This document shows, one piece after another, positions 32,538 to 42,969 of a DNA stretch of 64,000 nucleotides. Source of the stretch: Doryteuthis pealeii (Eukaryota > Mollusca > Cephalopoda > Myopsida > Loliginidae). The stretch covers positions 83,722,884-83,786,883 of the forward strand of contig CM042143.1 in NCBI GenBank assembly GCA_023376005.1, written 5' to 3'. The stretch's first letter is position 1. The number at the start of each line of letters is the position of its first letter. The notes beneath the pieces are model-generated. The model did no database searches. It was given only the letters and a program-made list of their open reading frames with translations, and had not been told where the DNA came from. The position numbers and the translations under genes were made by a program.

Positions 32538-32965
32538 TGTCCTGGAGAATGAGACGCATAAAATTCACTGGGTCTTTGAGATACAGACGGATTACCTAAT
32601 CCAGGAGACTAGACCTAGTATTTATTAACAAGAACCTCATCATCTCGTGGATGTCATCTCGTGGGTTTTGCTGTCCCGGCCCACCACCGCACGAAAGAGA
32701 AAAGATAGACAAATACTTGGACCTTGCCAGAGAACTGAGAAAACTGTAGAACATGAAGGTGAAGGTCGTGCCAATTGTAATTGATGCCCTTGGAACGACC
32801 CCCAAGATCTGGAAAAGAATTTGGGGAATCAGAGGAAGAATCGAAACCATCTAAACTACAGCACTGTTAAGAACGGCTAGAATACTCAGAAGAGTCCTGG
32901 AGATCGGAGGTGACTTGCTGTCACTCAGCCTCCAGTGAACCAACGGATACGGCAGGTATGAAAAT
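32538..32965 (+). pseudogene. RLE-type LINE, 3' fragment (chain copy 1)
   Basis: Starts in VLENETHKI-coding sequence (ctggagaatgagacgcat), passes the endonuclease region with several indels, and ends atgaaaatcttga followed by a (TAA)n array. 5'-truncated. Confidence 0.75.
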
Positions 32966-32975
32966 CTTGATAATA

Positions 32976-33011
<36 letters not shown>
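32966..33011. repeat. (TAA)n array between LINE copies 1 and 2
   Basis: Tail side of the copy to the left and 5' flank of the copy to the right. Confidence 0.92.
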
Positions 33012-33586
33012 GCGAATTCAGCAACCTAGCACCAAGAGAGTACAAAACTAGACACAACTCAGTGGGAAGGTAATCCACTGGGAATTGTGCAAGAAATTCA
33101 ATTTTCACCATACAACTAAATGGTATATGCATAAGCCTGAACCTGTCCTGGAGAATGAGACGCATAAAATTCTATGGGACTTCCAGGTACAGACGGATCG
33201 CCTAATTCCGACCAGGAGACCGGGCCTAATATTGATCGACAAGAAGAGAAACTGTCATCGCGTGGATGTTTTCATCCTGGCCGACCACCGAGTGAAAATG
33301 AAAGAAAGCGAAAAGATAGACAAATACTTTGACCTTGCCAGAGAACTGAGGAAACTGTGGAACATGAAGGTGAAGGTCGTACCAATTATTATTGGTGCCC
33401 TTGGAACGGCCCCAATAGTCTGGAAAAGAATTCGGGTGAATTGGAAATCAAAGGAAGAATCGAGACCATCCAAATACATCATTGTTAAGAACGGCTAGAA
33501 TACTCAGAAGAGTCCTGGAGACCTGAATAGACTTGCTGTCACTCAGCCTCCAGTGAACCATCGGCTAGGACAGATGTGAAAAACTC
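33012..33586 (+). pseudogene. RLE-type LINE, 3' fragment (chain copy 2)
   Basis: Begins inside the CCHC motif: the array is followed directly by codons SEFSNLAPREYKTRH, where related copies have SECSNLAQREYKTRH. Frame 33085-33498 gives KWYMHKPEPVLENETHKILW, RRPGLILIDKKRNCHRVDVF (endonuclease motif with G in place of the usual D after P), ILADHRVKMKESEKIDKYF and IIIGALGTAP. It ends gtgaaaaactca, then (TAA)n. Confidence 0.82.

Positions 33587-33618
<32 letters not shown>
33587..33618. repeat. (TAA)n array between LINE copies 2 and 3
   Basis: About 10 units. Confidence 0.92.
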
Positions 33619-33619
<1 letters not shown>

Positions 33620-33867
33620 CTAAACTTGGTCTAGAGAACGAGACATAACATTCTATGGGACTTCGAGGTACAGACGGATGACCTAATCCCGGCCAGGAGA
33701 TCGGACCTAGCATTGATTGACAAGAAAAAGAGAACCTGACATTTTGTGGATTTTGCCGTCCCGACCGACCACCGAGTGAAAATAAAAGAAAGCGAAAAGA
33801 TAGACAAATACTTAGACCTGGCCAGAGAACTGAGGAAACTTTGGAACATGAAGGTGAAGGTTGTACC
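33619..33867 (+). pseudogene. RLE-type LINE, internal fragment (chain copy 3)
   Basis: Runs from LVLENET-coding sequence through RRSDLALIDKKKRT and AREL to KVKVVP, where it passes directly into (AAT)n. Unlike copies 1 and 2 it does not reach the normal 3' end, so it is cut on both sides at TAA arrays. Confidence 0.78.
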
Positions 33868-33893
33868 AATAATAATAATAATAATAATAATAA
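33868..33893. repeat. (AAT)n array
   Basis: About 8 units, at the internal break of LINE copy 3. Confidence 0.9.
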
Positions 33894-34039
33894 ACGATTT
33901 ATGTTTAGCCATGTAAACAAATGATATCAGTTGAAAACAAAAGCTGTTATAGAAAGTAAAAGACCCTCTGAGAATTTGAAATTCAGACTGTTGCCCCGAC
34001 AATCAGGAACACAAGAAAAGAAAATTTGATTGCCATTAG

Positions 34040-34375
34040 AAAAAAAAAAAAAGAAAGAAAGAAAAAAGAGAGAACCTACCAGATAGTAGACATGGCTGTG
34101 ATTGCGACACCGATGTAGAAAGGGAAATACTGCAAACAAATGGAAAATACTTTGACCTGAGAAAAGTGTGAAATATAGAAATTAAAAAATCCGTGGCAAG
34201 ATTCAAATTCGAGAAATTCAGAAATTTGAGATATTTAAAAATATCGAGAAGAGTTGTTCAAATCGGAGATTCCAAGAGAGATTCTGTAGATTTTGAAAAG
34301 ACTTGTTGTCACTCAACCTCCAATGATAATCACCAAGACATCTGGTGTAACACATGTAAATTCATGTAATAAGAA
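34040..34375 (+). pseudogene. Strongly decayed RLE-type LINE 3' end
   Basis: Only patches align: aagagagaacctaccagatagtagac (compare KKRTCQLVD), aaatactttgacctg, and gacttgttgtcactcaacctcc (the conserved 3' untranslated region). Older or from a different subfamily. The preceding 33894-34039 is unassigned. Confidence 0.5.
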
Positions 34376-34613
34376 TCCTAAGAGTAAAATGCGAGTTTTT
34401 TTTTATCAAAATTCAAATAACACATAAATCTTTGCGTTGTTAAAAAAATTTAAATCAATGCAGGTAATTATGAACTACAACTTAATGTTCGAAATGTGAG
34501 AAGAAAATAAACTTTGTTGAACTACATAAAAAATATGTAGAATTAATGACGAGAAAATTTATTCTACATATTTTACTAGAACGACGTGAGTACTAATATT
34601 ACTATAATTATTA

Positions 34614-34755
34614 TCTATATATTAATAGTCGTATTCTTTAAAAGTACAGCCGCTATCATCTTGCAACACCCTCTGGTGAAAAAATCAGACCGTTCAAATC
34701 GACCTAAATGAAATGCAAAAATTTAAATCCTGATTATCTGGTGTTGCTGTGAATT
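34614..34755 (+). mobile_element. Helitron H1, 5' part
   Basis: TCTATATATTAATAGTCG at the start; breaks off after tgattatctggtgttgctg. The sequence after it is not H1. Confidence 0.68.
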
Positions 34756-35099
34756 CTGATTTTTTATGAAAAAAATTAAAAATTTATTGAAATTCACTAA
34801 GGTTTGTCTGACACAAGACAACAATTACCGAGCACTAAGTAAGACTCGTTTGATAATGCAAAGTGTCCATTGAATTCTACTGAATTTGCTTAATACATTT
34901 TTTTTGTGCTTGCTTTTTTTTCTTGAATATTTTATTTCCAACAAAGTAAAATTATTTCTTTACAATCGTGATGAAGAGAAAAGTGGAGTGAAGATAAACA
35001 AATTTGAATTACGGACTGAAATAATTTCTAACTGAACAAATCGAAACAAATAGAAGTGGGGGACATTCTATACAATTGAAGATTTTATTCAACGAGAAT
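34756..35099. other. Unassigned
   Basis: Nothing recognised. Confidence 0.3.
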
Positions 35100-35318
35100 A
35101 TTTATTATTTTTTCGGTTCTCTGGCAAGGTCCAAGTATTTGTCTATGTTTTCGTTTTCTTCCATTTTCACACCGTGGCCCACCGGGACGGCAAAATCCAC
35201 TAGATGACAAGTTATTTTTTCTTGTTAATTAACACTAGGTCTGGTCTCCAAAATGAGAGTATGTGATCCGTCTGTATCTCAAAGTCCCAGAGAATTGTAC
35301 GGGTCTCATTGTCTAGGA
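35100..35318 (-). pseudogene. RLE-type LINE, internal fragment
   Basis: Minus sense: LDNET..., then RRPDLVLIN and VDFAVPVGHGV-type readings, then AREP. Bounded on its 5' side by (ATT)n at 35319-35334, again an array-flanked truncation. Confidence 0.68.
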
Positions 35319-35334
35319 TATTATTATTATTATT
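35319..35334. repeat. (ATT)n array, short
   Basis: Five units next to the LINE break. Confidence 0.8.
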
Positions 35335-35377
35335 TCAATGCTCGTGTTTGTCACTCTTTTTTTTCCTTCGTTTCTTA

Positions 35378-35978
35378 TCTTATTATAATGGAGATTGTGT
35401 GTTTTTCTGTCTGTAACCGAAACTATATTACTACTCAAGTCACAATTCCCTTCGGTATTTACATCACATTCTACATGATTTTATTTATATTTAAACCTCA
35501 ATTATTAATAAAATTGCTTCACTTTTTTTATTAGTGTTGTCCATATCTACATACAAATAACATGCAATTGTATTTATATATACAAAAAATAGCGGTTTAC
35601 AGTGTGAATGGGAAGGCTAATTTGCATATTGATATTAAAAATGTGATTTTATTAAATATGTGCTTAGTATTATTGATTTCTAATTGTTTGGTTTATTTTA
35701 ATGAATATAAGCAAAAAATCTCTTCAATGAATCTTAAATGAAATCCATTAACAAGAAGAAATAACTGTCATTTTATTCTTTATTCCTAATTTAACTAAAT
35801 AGTTAAATAAGTAAAATTCAGCAATGAAAGACGGGAGTGATGGAAGAGTAAGTTTCATTTCTATTTTTCTATTATACCCCCACTCTGTTACATATCTTTT
35901 TATCTGCCTTCTTATTAGACTTTCTAATTCAATACGATATTTCATTACATTAAAACTTAAATACTTGCAACTTAAATA
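35378..35978 (+). mobile_element. Helitron H2, 3' end lost
   Basis: Starts TCTTATTATAATGGAGATTG after an A, carries gtctgtaaccgaaacta, and reaches aaaacttaaatacttgcaac, where the terminal hairpin should follow. Instead Q-type sequence and a 29-base palindrome follow. Confidence 0.75.
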
Positions 35979-35980
35979 AT

Positions 35981-36009
35981 TGTACCTGTTAGGGACCCTA
36001 ACAGGTACA
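35981..36009. repeat. 29-base palindrome at the H2/Q junction
   Basis: Arms tgtacctgttaggg and ccctaacaggtaca are perfectly complementary around a single a. The arms are the Q-family stretch found as cctaacaggtactacc, so this looks like two Q ends head to head. Confidence 0.75.
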
Positions 36010-36165
36010 GTTATGCTAATCTGTTATCTATGGGTTAAATAGAAAAGAATAGAAAAAACTAATTTGGTCCCCATCAAGAATGAATAAAACAAAAATATCT
36101 TTGGCATCAAATGACCCAATGGGTTGACATGCCGTAAGACCCAATCAACCAACAACCAACCAACT
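36010..36165 (-). mobile_element. Q-family repeat, 5' part, reverse
   Basis: tatctatgggttaaatag, ccccatcaagaatgaataaa, gacccaatgggttgacatgc and (CCAA)n in order, i.e. the Q start read backwards. Confidence 0.7.
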
Positions 36166-36655
36166 AGAACCGTTATCATCTTGCAACACCCTCTGGTTAA
36201 AATGAGACCGTCCAAATCGTTAAAGATGAAAAGCAAATCGTACATCCTGATTATCTAGTGTTTCTTACCCGCTGAATTCTTATTTCTTATGAGTGTCGTC
36301 ACCTCAGCTAAATAATGGACCAATCCGTTTTTATTATAAATAAAGAAAGGGGAAGAAAAAGGGCATGCTACACAGAAAAAATATAACAAGAAAGAAAGAA
36401 AGAAAGAAAGAGAGTAGTGGAAAGATAGAGAGAGGGGGTGAGCGCACAGAAGCGATAACGCTAATCGGTTTCAATTGAACATAAAGAAAAGATGAAAAGA
36501 AGGAAATAAAGAAAAACAGTGTGAGAGAAAGTTAAATCAAGATTATTATTGTTTTTACATATTGATCTATTTAGCAATAGCTCTTAAATAAATATATCAA
36601 CCGTTGTAATAATTAAATTATCATCTCGTGATATCATATCCACTGGACCCGCTAG
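36166..36655 (+). mobile_element. Helitron H1, 5'-truncated with intact 3' end
   Basis: Starts within accgttatcatcttgcaac, right at the end of the Q piece. Ends cactggacccgCTAG before a T. The hairpin region is tcgtgatatcatatccactgg. Confidence 0.75.
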
Positions 36656-37084
36656 TTATTATCCTTTCTGTTGAATTTTTATTTGTTTAAAATTCTTTTT
36701 GCCAGACCATTTTGCAACAGTGATGAATTAATTTAAAAGCTGTAATCTTCCTAATGGCATTTTCATCAAAGCCGGTTTTTGCATGGTTCTTTTGCTGTAG
36801 ATAAAAGAACAAAACTTTAATAGCAGAAGCGAGACATAAATTAGGAGTTAAACAACTCGTCTAAATAGGAAGAGACTCTGTTATTGTGAAAGAAACGTAG
36901 ATAATGTCTCTTTAGGCGACATAAAAGTGGAAAGAATTAGTGATGCTTCTTTCGAGTGTAGATTTCCTTTTTTAAAATGCTCTTAAAATAGACACAAATC
37001 AACAGATAATGCGATATGCATATTATAGAATTAGCAAAGAAATAATTGTTGTCGTTCAATAAGCTTCAGATTAGTTTATAACAA
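36656..37084. other. Unassigned
   Basis: AT-rich; nothing recognised. Confidence 0.3.
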
Positions 37085-37180
37085 GGATAGAGTTATGGGG
37101 CACCCAGTGAGAATCAAACTGACTAACAACGTTCTGATAGCCTAGTTCTAAACCATTACGTATTGTGAGACGCCCACTAA
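37085..37180 (-). mobile_element. Possible degraded tRNA-derived SINE head
   Basis: Minus sense gives taatggtttagaactaggc and agtttgattctcactgggtg, spaced like box A and box B of a tRNA. No recognisable SINE body follows. Confidence 0.35.
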
Positions 37181-37271
37181 GTGATGGCCGTTTTTCTGAA
37201 GTACTTAAAACAAAAACAAAATTCATTCAGAAATCAAAGATATTTTTACTATACAGAAATATGACAAAAAG

Positions 37272-37457
37272 CGGGACCTGTGGATATACCAAAGTATGAT
37301 AATTTAATTATTACAACATTTGATATGTTTACTTAAGAGTTATTGCTAAATAGTTCAATATGTAAAAAGTATAATAATCTTGATTTAACTCTGTTTCTCA
37401 CTCTTTTTTCCCCTTCGTTTCATATTTTAATAATATTTGATTGAAACAGATTAGCGT
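37272..37457 (-). mobile_element. Helitron H1, 3' part, reverse
   Basis: gggacctgtggatatacc, then atttaattattacaacattt and aatcttgatttaact in reverse orientation to 16335-16823. CTAG is degraded. Confidence 0.65.
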
Positions 37458-37840
37458 AATTGTACCTGGTGGGGTCCTATCTATGGGTTAAATAGAAAAA
37501 AATAGAAAAAAATAGAAAAAATGTTATGATATATTAATATTTTGAAGGCCAGTACAATGCGTATGAAAAATAAAAACAAAAAGTTGTTATTTTTGTCTTA
37601 TCGATTTCGAAGCATGAGCTTCATCATCAGAGTTTATTTTCAGAAATGACGTGCTTATATTTTTATTTGTGTGGTTAGAATTTCTCTTCTTATTTTCTTT
37701 TCCTCTCCTTTTTTTCTTCTCTTGTGTTTAAAACTAATTGAGTCCCCATCAAGAATGAATAAAACAAAAATATCTTCGGCATCAAATGACCCAATGGGTT
37801 CACATGCAGTAAACCCCAATCAATCAACCAACTAGAAAGA
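37458..37840 (-). mobile_element. Q-family repeat, 5' part, reverse, with a 210-base interruption
   Basis: tatctatgggttaaatag at 37477 and ccccatcaagaatgaataaa at 37745 are next to each other in other Q copies. Here about 210 unrelated bases (37525-37735, with gaagcatgagcttcatcatc) lie between. Confidence 0.65.
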
Positions 37841-38025
37841 AAAAAAACGTAACCTGTTGGGTCACCCATTGAGCTCTGGGTATATAATTGTAATCAGGGA
37901 GAAAGTTAGTTTACAAAGCGAATTCAATTTTTTTAAAAAACGGCCGGAGAATTAAAAAAAAACAACATTCTAATCATTTTTCTAAAATTTACAACTAATC
38001 CATATCTTAATTTACAACTACATTT
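37841..38025. other. Unassigned
   Basis: No gene or element recognised. Confidence 0.3.
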
Positions 38026-38202
38026 TAGTTTTCTCTGTGAGATTAAAGTGAGAGATTGGAGAGTTTAAGAACTTTACAATTTATTTCTATGTTATACATA
38101 AGCCAGCCCTTAGCTGATGAAAATTAACATACAAATAAAGTAGGAAGTTCAATTTCACGCTCACGCTCTCCAATCTCTCTCTTTACACTCACAGAGAAAA
38201 TT
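38026..38202. mobile_element. Small foldback element
   Basis: gttttctctgtgag and agagattggagag on the left pair with ctctccaatctctct and ctcacagagaaaat on the right. Arms of about 35 bases with mismatches enclose about 100 bases. Confidence 0.6.
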
Positions 38203-38688
38203 AACATATGCAAGGAGTAGTTAAAGTAACCATCAGTTTATCAATACACATGGAGTTATTTCTTCTAATGTATTGGTAATGATAATTTAACAAGTTAATG
38301 AAAAGTATTTCTGCCAATTTGCTTGAAAAACGTCTTCGGTACCTACAAGGGTTGATATGCCTTTAAATCCAACCAACCTAACTTATATATATATAATATA
38401 TATATATATATATTGTCAGAATTATCCTGATGATCCATAAGGAGAAACCTAGGTGGATAGTCTATGAATCATTAGGCTTACTTTATTATTTATCGCCTCT
38501 ACTGTGCAATGAGCACTTTAGTATATTTAACTTTTTGGGGGTCATTATAATAGTGCCGACTGATTATTTTCAGGTGGTGCATATGATTTGGTCTTTTCTT
38601 TTTTCTGTATTTTCTTTTTTTTTACTTCAGGCGAAAGTTTGTATTGTGCAATTACAAATTATAGAGCCGAGAGTTTTTTTTATACTAT

Positions 38689-38733
<45 letters not shown>
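38203..38733. repeat. Q trace, (TA)n arrays and unassigned DNA
   Basis: A Q-like trace at 38335-38380, (TA)n at about 38384-38413 and 38692-38732. An open frame between them (38430 onward, hydrophobic) runs into the microsatellite and resembles no family I know. Confidence 0.4.
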
Positions 38734-38737
<4 letters not shown>

Positions 38738-38842
38738 AGAAAGAAGGTCCCCAAAATGATTTGAATTTCTTTTTCAAAAATAAAATAAAAACGATTTTTA
38801 AAATAACAAAATTCAAATTGTCTTGTGGACCTTCTTTCTTAT
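38734..38842. mobile_element. Small foldback element with aagaaagaaggtcc ends
   Basis: taagaaagaaggtcc on the left is matched by ggaccttctttctta on the right; gatttgaattt and caaattgtc-type sequence extend the pairing. About 109 bases. Confidence 0.65.
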
Positions 38843-38881
38843 AAAATATTTAATTTTCTCCCTTTGGACCCATAACAACAC

Positions 38882-38886
<5 letters not shown>

Positions 38887-38938
<52 letters not shown>

Positions 38939-38981
38939 TTATATATACTCCAACACACACACATATATCTATGTGGGCGAC

Positions 38982-39060
<79 letters not shown>

Positions 39061-39062
39061 AC

Positions 39063-39107
<45 letters not shown>
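38887..39107. repeat. Compound microsatellite (CA)n-(TA)n-(TG)n-(GA)n-(TG)n
   Basis: Long pure arrays, including (GA)n at about 39014-39058. Open frames crossing it are dipeptide repeats. Confidence 0.92.
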
Positions 39108-39109
<2 letters not shown>

Positions 39110-39609
39110 AGATAATTTTAAGAGCTAACAGGTGTTCACTGAATAAATGTGGTATTATGGTGAATGCCAAATTTGATCGTGATGGATGCTTTTCTTTAGA
39201 AGTGCAAGGGAAAGCGAATGTGTTCGCGTCACAAAAGAGACTCAAGTTTGGAGAGTTAATGTAAAAACCAAGCCCTTCTTTATCCTACACAGAGAAACTG
39301 ATACTAAGGATTGTTTTTTTTTTAAAAACAACATTTCTTTATTTTTTCTCGGAGGAGTGGGGTCGGGGAGAGAAGCATGACAAATTGTGCAGCAGAGTTT
39401 AACAATCAACCACCCTTGAATAATACGATTGCAGCTTCATTATCTTGCATCATGTTAAAGATTTTATTTTTCAATTTTTTTTATCATTAAAGTTCTTTTT
39501 TATTTACTCTGAAACATCTCATCTATTTATTCGATTTACAATTCATTTATTTTACAAAAAAAAAAAAAAAAATCTATTACTCAGCGAATTTCTGTGTGCA
39601 TTAATATAA
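39108..39609. other. Unassigned
   Basis: AT-rich, poly(A) at 39556-39572. Nothing recognised. Confidence 0.3.
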
Positions 39610-40130
39610 CTAGCAAGTATATGCCCCCCTCCGGGCCTAAGTATTTAAGTTTTAATGTAATGAAATATATTAAATTAGGAAGAATAACGAAATTAGATAA
39701 GAACGCATATAAAAAGATTGCACTTATTTTAGTTATATTTTAATTGGTTTCTATAGAAAATCATTAATAGGATTGATTTTAATACGTTGGAGAATAAAAC
39801 TAGAGATCAATAACATAAAGTAATTATTTGTTAAAACCTTTATGCAAATTAGTCAAATCATATATTATGTAAACCTTTATTTCTTAGTGATATATAAGGC
39901 ACATTGCAGGATTTTAAACTCTATAATAACATGGGCTGCTTTGAGGCAAATCTAACTCAGATTGTTATTGAGACATCGTTAATAAGTAATCATTCTATAT
40001 TCTATGTATTAACGATTTTGACTATAAATTAAACACTCATTGATAAACTTACGCAATACATGAGGGTATTGTGACGTAAGCAGTTTCAGTTACAGACAGA
40101 CAAAAAAAGACTCTGAATCTCCATTATAAT
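39610..40130 (-). mobile_element. Helitron H2, reverse
   Basis: In minus sense it ends with a hairpin-like ggcccggagggggg, catatacttg and CTAG before T. Starts near 40130 with ataatggagattcagagtc; the TC start is eroded. It directly adjoins the H1 copy at 40139. Confidence 0.75.
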
Positions 40131-40138
40131 TATAAATA

Positions 40139-40600
40139 CTAACAGGACCTGTGGATATACTGCAATATGATAATTTAATCATTACAACGTTTGATATGTT
40201 TACTTCGGAGCTATTGCATACTTCAATATGTAAAAAGTATGATAATCTTGATTTAACTCACCCCCCACTCTTTTTTTCTTTCTTTCCTTCTTTTCATCAT
40301 TATGTTCGATTGAAACAGGTTAACGTTATCTCTTCCGTGCGCTCTCCCCCCTCTTTACCTTTCCTCTAACCACTTTCTTTCTTATTATATTTTTCTGTGT
40401 AGCTTGTTCTTTTTCTTCCATTTCTTCCTTTATAATAAAAACGGAATGGTCTATTATTTAGCTGAGGTGACGACACTCATAAGAAATAAGAATTCGGCGG
40501 ATAAGCAACACCAATTAATCAGGATTTACATTTTTGCATTTCATCTTGAACGATATGAATAACGATATTTTTAACAAGATGATATTGCAAGATGATAGTA
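40139..40600 (-). mobile_element. Helitron H1, reverse
   Basis: The 3' end in minus sense is tatccacaggtcctgttag (CTAG changed by one base). It runs back to tcttgcaatatcatcttgtt near 40590. Confidence 0.72.
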
Positions 40601-40633
40601 GATAGATATGTTGCAAGTAGATAGATATGTATG

Positions 40634-41040
40634 GTGCGGATACCCACAAACCACATGTCTACATGATGCGACACTTACACAGTATATTAAATGTCAAATG
40701 ATTGAAGCATGTTTCAAACAGGACCATCCTGGAGAGAACAGGACCATCCTGGAGAGAACTGAACTCCCTGGCATGTACGACATACTTGACCAACGCAACC
40801 TGAGATGGGTTGGCTACTTGAACAGATTTGGGGATGGCAGACTGCCAAAGCAGATTCTGTACTCTCAGCTAAGAGACGGATAATGTGGAATCGGTAGATT
40901 AATGCCCAGGTACAAAGACAATATCAAGAGAAACCTGGATGACTTGAACATCCCCATAGGTAGTTGGCAAGATACATCAATGCATCGAGTGAAATGGAGA
41001 AAACATTCGCATGGTGCCATCATCGGATACGATGGACAGC
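40634..41040 (+). pseudogene. LINE C-terminal fragment (LGH-type RT tail)
   Basis: Frame 40608-40883 contains ELPGMYDILDQRNLRWVGYLNRFGDGRLPKQILYSQL; after a frameshift comes RYKDNIKRNLDDLNI and W. This is the familiar tail of animal CR1/RTE-like polymerases: LRWxGHxxRMxDxRxPKxILYGEL, then RFKDxxKRDLK. Only the tail is present, so it is a truncated dead copy. (ATT)n follows at once. Confidence 0.75.
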
Positions 41041-41087
<47 letters not shown>

Positions 41088-41127
41088 GTAGTAGTAGTAG
41101 TAGTAGTTATTGTAGTAGTAGTAGTAG
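41041..41127. repeat. (ATT)n and (GTA)n arrays
   Basis: Pure (ATT)n to about 41087, then (GTA)n with one interruption. Confidence 0.92.
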
Positions 41128-41360
41128 ATATGCACGCTCGAATATTTTTATGACCTACCACCTCATAACGTTAATTATTCTCAATGAATGTGTTTATTTC
41201 ATCACTATCAATAGCTAGATAGATAGATGAACAAAATGAGATAGATAGATATATAGGTGGTAGGTCAGTAAAATATTCAAGCGAGCATATCTATCTATAT
41301 ATTTATCTATTTATTTATCTATCTCATTGATAAATAGATAAATATGCACGCTCGAATATT
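41128..41360. repeat. Degraded transposon trace and TAGA/TATC repeats
   Basis: The stretch 41140-41210 (tgcacgctcgaatatttttatg, acctcataacg) recurs at 41345-41395. Between them lie imperfect (TAGA)n arrays in opposing orientations. Confidence 0.5.
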
Positions 41361-41560
41361 TTTCTGATCTAACACCTCATAGAATGTTGTTTATTCTCAA
41401 GTAATGTCTCGATATAATCGCTATTAACTTCATCTGGTCTACCCGAGCGTGGAGCAGAGTTTAGTGAATAATCCCCCCATACAAAACGACAGGAAAAACT
41501 ATGCAAATTATATTTGGATCGATCGATCATTGCCAATTTCACTATAAACGGCACCAATAT
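41361..41560 (-). pseudogene. Mariner-like transposase fragment, N-terminal linker
   Basis: Minus frame 41369-41557 includes DYSLNSAPRSGRPDEVNSDYIETLLENKQ. Mariner transposases have this between their two helix-turn-helix motifs (SLKDAPRSGRPVEVDSD-type). Catalytic part not present. Two further partial copies lie at 41690-41730 and 42400-42515. Confidence 0.72.
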
Positions 41561-41730
41561 TTTCTTTTACTTATTTCAATACAGTTTAATGTTTGATAGT
41601 ATTTTTTTATTTATGTGGAAGTTACACATCAAAGCTGGTTGTTGGAGAAGAGGAATTTCAACGATTGATTTCGATATTTTCTCGCCTCGTGAGGCGTTGA
41701 TTATTTCCAAGTAATGCCTTAATTTGATCG

Positions 41731-41790
<60 letters not shown>
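41731..41790. repeat. (TA)n array
   Basis: About 27 units. Confidence 0.95.
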
Positions 41791-41793
<3 letters not shown>

Positions 41794-41799
41794 GAACCT

Positions 41800-42240
41800 T
41801 ATTAGCAAAGGTTCAGCTTAGGTGGACTGGTCACGTTGTCAGAATAAATGAGAACAGGCTTCCATAGAAGATATTATACGGACAATTACCAAATGCTAAG
41901 CGTTCTATTGGACGTCCACTCTTACGCCAAACAAATTAAGGACAATTTGAAACACCCCAATATTAACCTGAGTGCTTGGGAAATCTAACATCAAATCGGA
42001 AAGAATGGCATAAGACATGTTTCGCTAGATTAAAGAGCTTTGAAGAATATAGACTGAAACATAGAGATCAGCTCCGTCTAACTTTAAAACAAAAACATCT
42101 AACTCCCGCCTTAGAACATTTCATCTGTCAGTGTGGCTTCATAGCTCGCAGCAAGGCTGGGCTGCTATCACACTCGAGGAAGCACAAAATGTCTTCTTGA
42201 TAGCATGCACAACATGGGAGGAAACAAATCACTCACTGCT
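41800..42240 (+). pseudogene. LINE C-terminal fragment with zinc-finger tail
   Basis: Readings in shifting frames: VQLRWTGHVVRINENRLP, ILYGQLPNAKRSIGRP, then frame 41976-42200 with KRLSLxx-like RLTLKQK, HFICQCGFIARSKAGLLSHSRKH and a stop. The final CxxCG...GLLSHxRKH finger is a typical end of CR1/RTE-like LINE proteins. Related to, but separate from, 40634-41040. Confidence 0.75.
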
Positions 42241-42274
42241 GACCCTCAGCTATCGTTCACGATAGGAGAGTCCA

Positions 42275-42278
<4 letters not shown>

Positions 42279-42322
<44 letters not shown>
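42279..42322. repeat. (TA)n array
   Basis: Followed by gataga-type repeats. Confidence 0.92.
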
Positions 42323-42323
<1 letters not shown>

Positions 42324-42399
42324 TTGAGATAGATATATAGAAAGATACCAATTTGTTGGTATATCAAGGTATATATATTTGATCGTCTACTTTGAGTGT

Positions 42400-42515
42400 C
42401 CTGACTGCCACCCACGTCATAGAATGTTGATTATTCTGAAGCAATATTTTATTTGGTCTCTCTGAACTTCATCTGGTCTATCCAAATGTGGAACATTATT
42501 CACAATACTGCACAA
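42400..42515 (-). pseudogene. Mariner-like transposase fragment, second copy
   Basis: catagaatgttgattattctg, then gaacttcatctggtctatcc parallel 41381-41450 base by base with substitutions, on the same strand. Confidence 0.6.
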
Positions 42516-42969
42516 ATGTTTTTGTATTTCAGTCATTTTTTGTAATAAAAGGAACATAAAGGATCGAAAATAATGCTAGTTTCTTCCGTCTTTACGATTA
42601 AAACCAAAATAGGTGAACTCCCTCCACTGATATACCCGGGCTAGTATCCTCATCTTCATTGTGATTGTTACAACATTTCGGTCGTTATACTCTCCTGTTC
42701 TCTTCGTGTGTCTTTTGTAGTCAGCAAAATTCCGGTAATTAATTAAATTCATCGGTATTGACTTGTATCATTCCAGTGTTCATGCATAGAGAATTATCAA
42801 AGGCATAAACACATTTCTCCCTGTGCTCAATCTCATAACCAGTCACCTTCGCAACTAATTCTTCCTATGTAATTCATACTAGAGATGTCATTTTTTTTGT
42901 CACTTCCACTGAACCAGATATTCATTAATTTCTCGCCAATGTTGATAATTTTAAAAAGCGATAAAAAAA
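42516..42969. other. Unassigned
   Basis: A possible Helitron-type end (gatatacccgggCTAGt) at about 42630-42645 is the only structure seen. The matching 5' end was not found. Confidence 0.3.

Noticed and set aside
33085..33498. Intact 137-codon protein gene
   Set aside because: It is the C-terminal part of a 5'-truncated LINE; the upstream domains are missing and the frame starts mid-domain.
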